Source: DASPJL01 sp035628645
Lineage (GTDB): Bacteria; Bacteroidota; Bacteroidia; Cytophagales; Cyclobacteriaceae
Direction: 5' to 3'
DNA: 20,687 nucleotides
NCBI GenBank assembly: GCA_035628645.1
Contig: DASPJL010000084.1
Span: 1-20,687, forward strand
A program made the translations under genes and the position numbers. The notes under the pieces were generated by a model. It saw only the letters and a program-made list of their open reading frames with translations. It did not search any database and was not told the DNA's origin. The number at the start of each line of letters is the position of its first letter. Within the stretch, counting starts at the first letter, position 1. Below are positions 7,036 through 13,476 of the stretch, piece after piece.

Positions 7036-7113
7036 CTTCTGCTAGCGCAAGTCTTTCTTCAGACTTGTGCTTCTTAATGAAAAACAGAGCCTTTGACTCA
7101 GTGAAGTTCTCAC
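7036..7113. repeat. short palindromic repeat, element C copy 2
   Basis: GCGCAAGTCT (7045-7054) and AGACTTGTGC (7061-7070) form a 10-bp hairpin with a TTCTTC loop. The sequence through GACTCAGTGAAGTTCTCA aligns with 774-846. GCTAGC just before the hairpin also appears near 36 and in the hairpin at 11421-11450. Confidence 0.7.
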
Positions 7114-7174
7114 GCTGGCTGATATTATATAGCTGTTCTTGTAAAAAAAGTAATGAAAAAAAGATACCCCTGTA

Positions 7175-7612
7175 TTAGCCACATGAGTCTTTAACTCTAG
7201 GCTTGGAATCAGTATCATTTTTTTTAAACAACAGATAAGTGGTACTAGCAGAAAGGATGTAAGGAAGGCTAATTCTAACAAAACCATTAAAGCTAGTATG
7301 AAATTCAAGGGTATATTCCCACAATGAAATATTATCCAATTCTATTTTTTTCTGAGCGAGAAGTAAAATTATAGCAAAGCAGAAACAATAAATCAATGTA
7401 AGTGATATACCTAGAGCCTTATATCTAGAAAGAAAAGATGATAAATAGGACTTTAGGTACAAAATTCCGATAGCAAAAACTATAGTGGTTGTAATAATTC
7501 TAATTAGTAGAGCGAATTTAAAAATTGGTTCTCTCCAAGAACCTAAATTTATTATAATGTAAAGAGTGAAGTCTAAAAACAGTAGAATCAAGAATATTTG
7601 AATATTTTTCAT
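7175..7612 (-). CDS. hypothetical four-segment membrane protein, 145 aa
   Basis: No family recognised. Hydrophobic segments lie near residues 3-23, 31-53, 67-85 and 108-125, with an amphipathic loop (KKIELDNISLWEYTLEFHTSF) before the last. The C-terminus is polar and charged. It is one of few minus-strand genes here and has repeats on both sides (element C at 7036-7113, partial B plus A from 7697). The start at 7612 is the only in-frame ATG that includes the first membrane segment. It is probably an inner-membrane protein; nothing suggests an activity. Confidence 0.6.
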   Translation of the reverse strand: MKNIQIFLILLFLDFTLYIIINLGSWREPIFKFALLIRIITTTIVFAIGILYLKSYLSSFLSRYKALGISLTLIYCFCFAIILLLAQKKIELDNISLWEYTLEFHTSFNGFVRISLPYILSASTTYLLFKKNDTDSKPRVKDSCG

Positions 7613-7696
7613 AACGTAAAGCCTTTAACAACGATGAGGAATTTAATACTTTCAACTCCTATTTCACAATTTGCCTATACCATATAATTATTATCG

Positions 7697-7761
7697 CCTG
7701 TTGGCAAGAGCACAATTTTAATCTTAAAAGGCTTAAAAGATTGACAAATAAAAAAAACTGG
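7697..7761. repeat. truncated element B, first 65 bp only
   Basis: Aligns with the first 65 bases of the 340-bp repeat (CCTGTTGGC, GAGCACAAT, AAAAGGCT, AAAAGAT, GACAAA, CTGG). It then switches abruptly to element A three bases later. The two repeat types are therefore joined in a mosaic. Confidence 0.65.
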
Positions 7762-7763
7762 CT

Positions 7764-7827
7764 CTTATTCCTCGGCCTGTGGCTCACAGGACGAAAAGGA
7801 TGATGTTCTGTGTGCCACAGACCATGG
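7764..7827 (+). repeat. 64-bp palindromic repeat, element A copy 3
   Basis: One base different from 6337-6400. The arms are CTGTGGCTCACAG (7777-7789) and CTGTGTGCCACAG (7808-7820). It stands about 65 bases upstream of the GTTAGGTGCC boundary that opens the next gene unit, as copy 1 does upstream of its GTTAGGC. Confidence 0.8.
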
Positions 7828-7892
7828 GAAAAGTATTAAAAAAAATGTATATTGGGAGCAGTTATATGAAATATATGTGTGGATATAGACAA

Positions 7893-8379
7893 GTTAGGTG
7901 CCATTTTTAAAAAAGAAAGAACGAGAGACTTTGGGAAGGAGTAGAGAAATTAAAATTTGGTTCATTGCTCTATCGGGAATTTTTCTCGTAAGCCTGATTT
8001 GGTATTTCTTTTTTTATAACCTCGCATATAATTTTAAGGAAGCGTCCCTAGAAAAAATAAATGGGAAATTTTCTTTGACCGTAAAAGGCAAAAGATTGTA
8101 TATGGTCCATGATCCTATTTCGGCTTTAAAAAGAGACACTTATATTGAAACTGAAAGCTTCCTTATTCCAAGAGCAACAGGAATAATACAAGGAAAAGAA
8201 ATACCTACAAAAAAAGGTTACTATAATTTATTAGGGAACATTTCTATTACCAATAGAAATTTGACAATTGATCTTCACTACAATAATACTGATGACAAAA
8301 CGAAAACTCCTTTAAGCTGGAATGGCGAATATGAATTAGTAAGAAAAGAGTAACAAGCTTAAAAAAAACGGCACCTAAC
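7893..8379 (+). repeat. cassette-like unit with 10-16 bp terminal inverted repeats
   Basis: GTTAGGTGCC (7893-7902) and GGCACCTAAC (8370-8379) are perfect inverted repeats. The match extends inward over a T-run/A-run with one mismatch, giving about 16 bp. The left core fits GTTRRRY and the right core ACCTAAC fits RYYYAAC, the two consensus ends of integron attC sites. The unit contains exactly one gene. Confidence 0.68.
7898..8353 (+). CDS. hypothetical single-pass membrane protein, 151 aa
   Basis: Family unknown. It starts with GTG at 7898, which lies inside the boundary repeat; no in-frame ATG occurs before the membrane segment, so GTG is the best start. A basic N-terminus (KKKERETLGRSREIK) precedes a membrane segment at about residues 20-41, followed by an extracytoplasmic beta-rich domain of about 105 residues. 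That domain has a KGKRLYMVHDPISALKRDTYIETESF block and a C-terminal DLHYNNTDDKT...WNGEYELV block. The positive-inside rule puts the C-terminal domain in the periplasm. It is a single-gene cassette-like unit without a visible promoter. Confidence 0.65.
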   Translation: MPFLKKKERETLGRSREIKIWFIALSGIFLVSLIWYFFFYNLAYNFKEASLEKINGKFSLTVKGKRLYMVHDPISALKRDTYIETESFLIPRATGIIQGKEIPTKKGYYNLLGNISITNRNLTIDLHYNNTDDKTKTPLSWNGEYELVRKE

Positions 8380-8502
8380 AGAAGATATAAACTATACCTT
8401 TTCCCCCTCAATTTGAAAGTTCACTTCAATCTATTACTTTAGCTTAAAAGGATAAGAAACTGCAGTTTAATCTGTACAGTTTATATCTAACCGTTGTACG
8501 TC
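8370..8502 (+). other. attC-like palindromic spacer 3
   Basis: From ACCTAAC (8373-8379) to CGTTGTACGTC (8492-8502). AGATATAAACT (8383-8393) and AGTTTATATCT (8478-8488) form a perfect 11-bp stem; the roughly 84-base loop includes CCTTTT/AAAAGG and AAACTGCAGTTT secondary pairing. The arrangement of outer core, short gap, inner stem and variable loop is that of an attC site. It also resembles the end of spacer 1, where TATAAACT is followed by AACGTTAGG. Confidence 0.5.
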
Positions 8503-8575
8503 ACCCTAAATGACATCCTGCACATAAAACATTCATAACTTTACCGGCAAGAACACTTAATTTTTCCAATGTAGT

Positions 8576-8913
8576 ATGTTTGGCATTTTCAGAAAATATT
8601 TAGAAGATAAAATTACTTTAACCAACGAGGATATGAGTTAATTGAATCGGTTTCATTATTTAAAAAATTGCGAAAACGGCAATATCTTCTGCAGGCGGGA
8701 GATGTTTCCCGCTTTCATGCTTTTGTATGCAAAGGTTTTCTGCGATATTATTATGTAATGCCGGAAGCCATTTTCAATACCTGGTTAGAAATATGGCAAA
8801 ACAAAGAACTGAACTTAAAGCGTGCCTACAAAGCCGATTTTACTGTCCACGGTAAAAAATATTACGATGGAGACAATGCAGAAGTTGAAACCTTTATATC
8901 AGTAAAGGAATAA
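8576..8913 (+). pseudogene. chimeric remnant: Crp/Fnr N-terminus joined to a GyrI-like effector-binding C-terminus
   Basis: Starting at the ATG at 8576, MFGIFRKYLEDKITLTNEDM is the usual beginning of a Bacteroidota Crp/Fnr-type cyclic-nucleotide-binding regulator, but a TAA stops it at 8639-8641. Reading on in the frame one base shifted gives ELIESVSLFKKLRKRQYLLQ, then AGDVSRFHAFVCKGFLRYYYV, the normal continuation. A single G lost near 8635 (ATGAG for ATGGAG) explains the break. After RYYYV the protein switches to MPEAIFNTWLEIWQNKELNL...DAEVETFI-type sequence, the C-terminus of a GyrI-like/AraC effector-binding domain. No helix-turn-helix is left. Two lesions, an internal deletion-fusion and a frameshift, make it a dead gene. 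Confidence 0.75.
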
Positions 8914-8944
8914 AAATTAGTAAAGTTAAGGATGAGGTAAACTC

Positions 8945-9281
8945 CCCTGTTGGCGCCAACACAATTTTATTATAAAAGGTTTAAAAGATCGACAAACAAA
9001 AAAAGGAGGTTCGAGTTTGCAACTCGGACCTCCATCTCTTTCGATGATTCTGTAACTGGCAAATCATATTTAGGATTTAATAATAAAAATAACCATAATT
9101 CTAGCGGATTGTAGAGACAAGGCATGCCTTGTCTCTACAATTGTCCTGCCCCTATGGTATCAGGATTTGTAGAATGTGCAGAACATTGGAAATATTCGAG
9201 CGCCAAAGATTATTATGGAACGGGTAAAGGAGTATTAGAACTAATTTTGCTTGTATAACAGCGGCCGCGGAATTAAATTGA
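8945..9281. repeat. 340-bp intergenic repeat, element B copy 2
   Basis: Second full copy of 949-1288, in the same orientation. Here the hairpin is longer: GGAGGTTCGAGTT (9005-9017), a TGC loop, AACTCGGACCTCC (9021-9033), 12 of 13 pairs. The 28-bp palindrome is at 9111-9138. It fills the gap between the decayed Crp-like gene and the membrane protein gene, which otherwise holds nothing I can assign. Confidence 0.85.
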
Positions 9282-9361
9282 GTTCAGGCTGAGAATAAAT
9301 GCTTAAAACGAGGATTATTATTTTAACATTATTGGCAGAATGCCTTAAAATAATTGATACA

Positions 9362-9895
9362 ATGAGAATCAGGATTAAAAACACTTCATTAACTCTAAAG
9401 ATTATTAGCTGGTTACAGATCATCGGAGGAGTTACTGGGATTTGGCTTATGGCATATTTAATGCTACAAACAGAAACAATAACCGGACCTTTGTTACTGA
9501 TCTTCTTAATAGGGTTGGGGCTATTTACCTATTCAATATATTCGGGTGGAAGACTTCTGAAAGATAGCGATAAATCTACCGGAATAATTCTTTCAATTAT
9601 TAATCAAATATTTCAGCTCTTTCAATGGAGTATGTTCGGTTTTGGCCTTTCCTATAGTTCCGGGGCAGAGCTAGTATTAGGCATAGAAGGAGTATCATTC
9701 AATTTTAATTTCGCCGCAGTAATGTCAAATTTCAATATGTCAATTAACAATGATAATGGATTTTTTATTAAAATTAATTTACTTGCTGTATTCATAATCA
9801 TCATGTTAGTGGACATTCTTGCCGAATTGAAAGAAAAAAAACAAGAAGAAATTGAATCACAAGAAATAAATATAGACGAATTAATAATTGAGTAA
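9362..9895 (+). CDS. hypothetical four-segment membrane protein, 177 aa
   Basis: An uncharacterised Bacteroidota-type membrane protein; I cannot give a family name. The start at 9362 (MRIRIKNTSLTLK...) is preferred over the ATG at 9299 because the upstream 21 residues come from the edge of the repeat region. Hydrophobic segments are near residues 13-34 (ISWLQIIGGVTGIW), 41-60, 73-105 (amphipathic, FQLFQWSMFGFG) and 137-154. Between the last two lies a polar loop with VSFNFNFAAVMSNFNMSINNDN. The C-terminus is a charged Glu/Lys tail. It is transcribed from behind repeat B; the promoter is not evident. Confidence 0.7.
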   Translation: MRIRIKNTSLTLKIISWLQIIGGVTGIWLMAYLMLQTETITGPLLLIFLIGLGLFTYSIYSGGRLLKDSDKSTGIILSIINQIFQLFQWSMFGFGLSYSSGAELVLGIEGVSFNFNFAAVMSNFNMSINNDNGFFIKINLLAVFIIIMLVDILAELKEKKQEEIESQEINIDELIIE

Positions 9896-9911
9896 ATAGA
9901 TTTATAATTAT

Positions 9912-9929
9912 TTAAGCGTCCTCGCTTAA
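9912..9929. repeat. small hairpin repeat, copy 1
   Basis: TTAAGCG (9912-9918), loop TCCT, CGCTTAA (9923-9929). It follows the stop of the membrane gene. A related sequence (ATTATTAAAGGATCCTCGTTTAAGAT) lies at about 18631-18657, after another small membrane protein gene. Confidence 0.5.
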
Positions 9930-9952
9930 GATAAGGTCACGTGAGTCTAAAT

Positions 9953-10096
9953 ATGCCCGTTTATAATTTGATGGTGGAAGTATTGGAAGTGGGACAATGG
10001 AAGTTGGTAGTTAACTTTGGGATTGCGAAAAAAGTAATTGAAGAAAATCTCAAAGCCCCCGAATTTAGCGACTATTTTAAGGTGGGATTCAAATGA
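9953..10096 (+). CDS. possible small ORF or gene fragment, 47 aa
   Basis: An ATG-to-TGA frame with believable composition (MPVYNLMVEVLEVGQWKLVV, then NFGIAKKVIEENL and EFSDYFKVGFK). It looks like the C-terminal piece of a longer enzyme rather than a free-standing protein, but I cannot identify a parent. It ends 30 bases before the next gene. It could equally be chance. Confidence 0.3.
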   Translation: MPVYNLMVEVLEVGQWKLVVNFGIAKKVIEENLKAPEFSDYFKVGFK

Positions 10097-10126
10097 CATA
10101 TAAAAAGGATAATAAAAGATAATCAG

Positions 10127-10579
10127 ATGAAGTTATTGAGTGTTGGCCTTGGAATAATAATTCAAATAGTTGTTTTAATTCTATCATTGTTTTTGTTTCT
10201 AATAGTTTCTATTGTTGTACTAAAGCATCAAACCTTTGATAGCTTTATATTTCTTTTATTTTTTGCCATTGTTGTTTTTTTTACCAATAGGCATGTTTTA
10301 AAGTTCTACGAGGTTTATCTTAGCCCTGGTAAACTTATAATAAGGAACCTTTTTAGGAAGAAGGAAATATTTAAAGATCAATACGATCATATAGAAAGAG
10401 GAATTCTTTTTTCACCAAATGTTTATGTTATTTATTTAAAGAAGGGGGAAAAAATTTATTTTTCTATAAATGTCAAAAGTTTTTTCTCTCAATCTTTTAC
10501 TCTTAATCCTGATCTTTCCTTAAAGATGCTACACCGTGAAATAAAAGAGACATTAAATAATAATGTTCCAGCTAAGTAA
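10127..10579 (+). CDS. hypothetical membrane protein with a PH-like domain, 150 aa
   Basis: Two adjacent hydrophobic segments (about residues 5-31 and 39-54) form a membrane hairpin. A cytoplasmic domain of about 95 residues follows, with the strand pattern YEVYLSPGKLIIRNLFRKKEIF, then YDHIERG, NVYVIYLKKGEKIYFSI and a final helix LSLKMLHREIKETL. A double-TM hairpin plus short beta-strands and a C-terminal helix is the architecture of bacterial PH-domain (bPH/YdbT-like) proteins. The assignment rests on shape, not on a signature. The gene is monocistronic, starting 30 bases after the small frame at 9953-10096. Confidence 0.6.
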   Translation: MKLLSVGLGIIIQIVVLILSLFLFLIVSIVVLKHQTFDSFIFLLFFAIVVFFTNRHVLKFYEVYLSPGKLIIRNLFRKKEIFKDQYDHIERGILFSPNVYVIYLKKGEKIYFSINVKSFFSQSFTLNPDLSLKMLHREIKETLNNNVPAK

Positions 10580-10642
10580 GATAAACATTACCTACATAGG
10601 CAACCTCGCTAAAAATAAAAGCCGTTTGTATATCATACTAAT

Positions 10643-11203
10643 ATGACAACACAACCGAAACATAACATAACAGCAGAAAGGGCGGCTGACTTACTAAAAG
10701 ACGGACAACCATTGATAGACAGTTATGTTGAGGGTGAACTAAAATCGGAAGTCTCAGACACTTGGGACAAAGAAGTTGTGTTTGAAAATTGTATCATAGA
10801 ATATTTTTCCGGTAGTGTTACGCAGTTTGAAAAACCCGTAAAACTAATAAACTGCCATTTCAAAAAATGCCAATTCTCTTTCACTTACTTTTTAGGCGGG
10901 CTGACAATAGACAACTGCACTTTTGACGGCTACCTGGACTTTCAAGCAGGTGGACATAACATGACAGGAAATTTTATAATCATAACCAACAACGACTTTA
11001 AAGACTTTGTAAACTTTTTTGACTGTTGGTATGAAAACGAATTAAGAGTCAGTGGTAATAAATTTCACAAAGGAACAAACCTGTTGGGCAAACCCCATAA
11101 TATTCCTGTGACATTTGATATTGAAGCAATTATTAAAGACAATATTGGACAGCTTGTGCAGAATCATAAAAGATGGGAAAATTTAATTTCATTGGGAAAG
11201 TAA
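10643..11203 (+). CDS. beta-helix / pentapeptide-like hypothetical protein, 186 aa
   Basis: A soluble protein without signal peptide. Its centre is built of short repeating strands with the rhythm of a right-handed beta-helix: VVFENCIIEYF, VKLINCHFKKCQF, LTIDNCTFDGYLDF, FIITNNDFKDFVNF, LRVSGNKFHKG. The recurring N-C-x-F turns recall pentapeptide-repeat folds, although the exact A(D/N)LXX pattern is absent. The N-terminal 45 residues are helical and charged. The function is unknown. Its 3' end overlaps the next small membrane gene by 31 bases, suggesting co-transcription or translational coupling. Confidence 0.7.
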   Translation: MTTQPKHNITAERAADLLKDGQPLIDSYVEGELKSEVSDTWDKEVVFENCIIEYFSGSVTQFEKPVKLINCHFKKCQFSFTYFLGGLTIDNCTFDGYLDFQAGGHNMTGNFIIITNNDFKDFVNFFDCWYENELRVSGNKFHKGTNLLGKPHNIPVTFDIEAIIKDNIGQLVQNHKRWENLISLGK

Positions 11204-11364
11204 TTATTGCAATAGGGGTTCTACATCTTTTCAGAAAAGTTGAAGGATTTTATGGTTATGCCGGATATGTAGATAATACTTGGGAAATACTTATATTCAG
11301 TTTGATTTTAATTACTATTGGATTTTCTATGGTTTTTATTAGTAGAAAGATTTTAAAGAAGTAA
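11173..11364 (+). CDS. small two-segment membrane protein, 63 aa
   Basis: Overlaps the end of the preceding gene by 31 bases in another frame, with an ATG at 11173. It has two hydrophobic segments (GKVIIAIGVLHLF and ILIFSLILITIGFSMVFI) separated by an aromatic-rich polar loop GFYGYAGYVDNT, and a basic KILKK end. Composition and membrane topology support a real protein; it may be coupled to the upstream gene. No family is known to me. Confidence 0.5.
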   Translation: MGKFNFIGKVIIAIGVLHLFRKVEGFYGYAGYVDNTWEILIFSLILITIGFSMVFISRKILKK

Positions 11365-11420
11365 TGCAATAACAGCAAAACTCTGAAAAGTGAAACTGTC
11401 GAACATGAAAATAACCTTTC

Positions 11421-11450
11421 TGCTAGCACCTCCGCTGGTTTTGGCTAGCA
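11421..11450. repeat. inverted repeat upstream of the methionine aminopeptidase gene
   Basis: TGCTAGC (11421-11427) and GCTAGCA (11444-11450), with CACC facing GGTT inside. GCTAGC also starts element C at 7041-7046, so it may be a decayed relative. It lies 53 bases before the next start codon. Confidence 0.5.
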
Positions 11451-11503
11451 CTATTGGGATGTGACAAACACAATAAATAATTTTACTAAATAAAACGATT
11501 AAT

Positions 11504-12268
11504 ATGTCAATATCAAAAGAGTCAGAATTAGTGGGAATGAAAAAGGCAAGTGAAGCCATTGCCCTTACTTTAAAAGAAATGAGAAACTTTGCCAGGCCGG
11601 GTATGACGACGAAGGAATTAGACAACTTTGGCGGACAGATCCTCAACGACATGGGCGCTAAATCAGCGCCGTATTTGACTTACGGTTTTCCTGGCTGGAC
11701 TTGCATAAGTGTAAATAATGAATTTTGCCATGGCATACCCTCCGACAATAAAATCCTTCATGAAGGTGATTTGATTAATATTGACGTTTCAGCAGAATTA
11801 GATGGGTTTTGGTCGGACAACGGCGGGTCCTTTGTGCTGGGATCAGACATAAACCAACACCAAAAACTTATTGAGGCATCAAAACAAATTTTACATAAAG
11901 CGATACATAATATAAAAGGAGGGGTTCGCATTTCTGACATCGGATTTTTAATGGAGACCGAAGCCAGGAAAAGGGGGTACAAGGTCATTAAAAATCTGAC
12001 GGGCCACGGAATAGGAAGAAGCCTTCACGAGGAACCGAGTGAAATAGCCAATTTCAGGGATAAATTTAATGTTACAAGGTTTAAGAAAAACGCTGTAGTT
12101 GCTATCGAAACATTCATTTCGACGACCTCCACCTATGCGGAAACTCTGGAAGACGGCTGGACAATGGTAGGAAACAAGGGCGGTTTTATGGCGCAACACG
12201 AACACACCATCATTGTTACTGACGGTAAACCAATTGTATTGACAGAGATGAATGAAATATGGAATTGA
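11504..12268 (+). CDS. map: methionine aminopeptidase, type I (M24 family), 254 aa
   Basis: Removes the initiator methionine from nascent proteins. The pita-bread fold and all five metal ligands are visible: D94 (NIDVSAELDGF), D105 (WSDNGG), H168 (LTGHGIGRSLHEEP), E202 (AIETF) and E233 (QHEHTIIVT). Catalytic histidines H76 (EFCHGIPS) and H175 are also present. The length is normal for the type I enzyme without extensions. An unusual point is Thr after the E202 ligand, where most type I enzymes have Pro (IEP). The gene stands alone, not beside secY/infA, where Bacteroidota normally keep the housekeeping map, so it is probably an additional copy. The start at 11504 gives a standard N-terminus. 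Confidence 0.93.
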   Translation: MSISKESELVGMKKASEAIALTLKEMRNFARPGMTTKELDNFGGQILNDMGAKSAPYLTYGFPGWTCISVNNEFCHGIPSDNKILHEGDLINIDVSAELDGFWSDNGGSFVLGSDINQHQKLIEASKQILHKAIHNIKGGVRISDIGFLMETEARKRGYKVIKNLTGHGIGRSLHEEPSEIANFRDKFNVTRFKKNAVVAIETFISTTSTYAETLEDGWTMVGNKGGFMAQHEHTIIVTDGKPIVLTEMNEIWN

Positions 12269-12359
12269 GGAAAATCTGCCAGGAGAAAATTTAATGTATT
12301 TTTTGTTTTTCCACATTTGCTGGGATTAGCAATCGGAAACATACATATTACTAAAAAAG

Positions 12360-12983
12360 GTGATCAAACAATTTACAATTATATTACTATTTCTTTCATC
12401 AATCAAAGCATTTTCTCAACAGGACAATGTAAAAGAATTCGTTATACTGACCTTTGAGATGGACAGAAATAAGGACTCACATAGGACCTTCGTATACTAT
12501 TGGATTGCTGAATTGGAGAAGTATGAAAAGGTTGACGAATACAAAGAACCAACAATCTATTCTGTGTTCTTGCATGAATTCTATAGTCGCAATCAATTTG
12601 ATTCATGTTGCTTAGGCAAAAGGTCATATCCCTTTGATTTTTTTCAAGGAGATAATTTTGAATTTCCTGAAAATTACAGTGATTATTTGGACGAACTTCG
12701 TAAACTGATAAAAAATAATAGAATTAAAATCCAAGAGATAAAAAAGACTTGGAAGCATGATTACAAAGAAACTTTATCCGTCTATGGGACAGCTGTTCGT
12801 GGACAACTTTGTAAATGCATAAATGGTGGACAAAGACTCATAAAGATAGGTGATCAAATAAGTTTTCCGAAAGGTAAGTTTGAAGTCATTCCGGACTTTT
12901 GGACGAACGAAAAAAGGATTCTCATTTTTTATGACTTTTCGGCTATGAACTTTGTAAACACTGATTATAGAATGGGTAAGTAA
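12360..12983 (+). CDS. secreted hypothetical protein, 207 aa
   Basis: The only good start is GTG at 12360, which opens a signal peptide MIKQFTIILLFLSSIKAFSQ with a likely cleavage after AFS. The mature protein is rich in Lys, Asp and aromatic residues, with three cysteines close together (SCCLGK and QLCKC), and no motif I recognise. The C-terminal RILIFYDFSAMNFVNTDYRMGK may not be the natural end, because a truncated gene of another family follows within a few bases. It is expected in the periplasm or outside the cell. Confidence 0.6.
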   Translation: MIKQFTIILLFLSSIKAFSQQDNVKEFVILTFEMDRNKDSHRTFVYYWIAELEKYEKVDEYKEPTIYSVFLHEFYSRNQFDSCCLGKRSYPFDFFQGDNFEFPENYSDYLDELRKLIKNNRIKIQEIKKTWKHDYKETLSVYGTAVRGQLCKCINGGQRLIKIGDQISFPKGKFEVIPDFWTNEKRILIFYDFSAMNFVNTDYRMGK

Positions 12984-13252
12984 TACGTGTGCTAAGCATA
13001 GACGATTATTCTCTTGACCTGGCAAATTATTGGGGTGCAGGCCAAAAAGGTAAAAGCAATGGGATTTTAATTGCATTTGGAAAAGGAATTAGAAAAATAA
13101 GAATTCAGAACGGTTATGGAATTGAGAAAAGATTAACGGACGAGGAAACTAAAAAAATAATCGACCTATACATGATTCCAAAGTTTAAAGACGACAAATA
13201 TTATGAAGGGCTTAAGGATGGACTTTCGGCTATTTTTCAAGAACTAAAATAA
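12980..13252 (+). pseudogene. 5'-truncated TPM-domain (Psb32/YgcG-like) protein fragment
   Basis: About 90 residues match the second half of a TPM domain: SIDDYSLDLANYWGAGQKGK, then NGILIAFGKGIRKIRIQNG, then YGIEKRLTDEETKKII and KFKDDKYYEGLKDGL. The N-terminal signal peptide and first half of the domain (usually about 60-80 residues more) are absent. The frame is open only from 12980; a GTG at 12989 could serve as a start but would yield a partial fold. It follows the preceding stop directly, so a deletion or recombination appears to have fused an unrelated secreted-protein gene to the tail of a TPM gene. Confidence 0.7.
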
Positions 13253-13330
13253 AAACGGGTGGTTCCAGTTGCAACTCGGACCTCCTCTTCCTCGGTCTGC
13301 CCCCCGACAGAACGATTTTAATTTTGTGTC
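13253..13330. repeat. mosaic relic of elements B and A
   Basis: GGTTCCAGTTGCAACTCGGACCTCC is a decayed form of the element B hairpin. It runs straight into CTTCCTCGGTCTG and CGACAGAACGA, which resembles the left stem and loop of element A. The following stretch to 13476 holds no gene or further structure that I can see. Confidence 0.5.
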
Positions 13331-13476
13331 AGCAATAAAAATGAATATAGGGTTTGAAAGCATAGCTTGTCAGAGGCAAGCCACGGATGGAAAGCAACTG
13401 CATTAAACTTTGTGATTTTATTTGCAATAGTCCTTGGCTTCAGACTTAGAGGATGAAAGCAGATGTCGTAAGCCTG

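Noticed and set aside
7042..7308. Minus-strand 88-residue frame with hydrophobic start
   Set aside because: It overlaps the better supported 7175-7612 membrane protein in another frame and runs into repeat element C.
1446..8502. A full integron with integrase
   Set aside because: No tyrosine-recombinase reading frame or attI-Pc region is present in the window; only cassette-like units and attC-like spacers can be supported.
950..9281. CRISPR array
   Set aside because: The repeats are long, few and widely separated, without regular spacers or cas genes.
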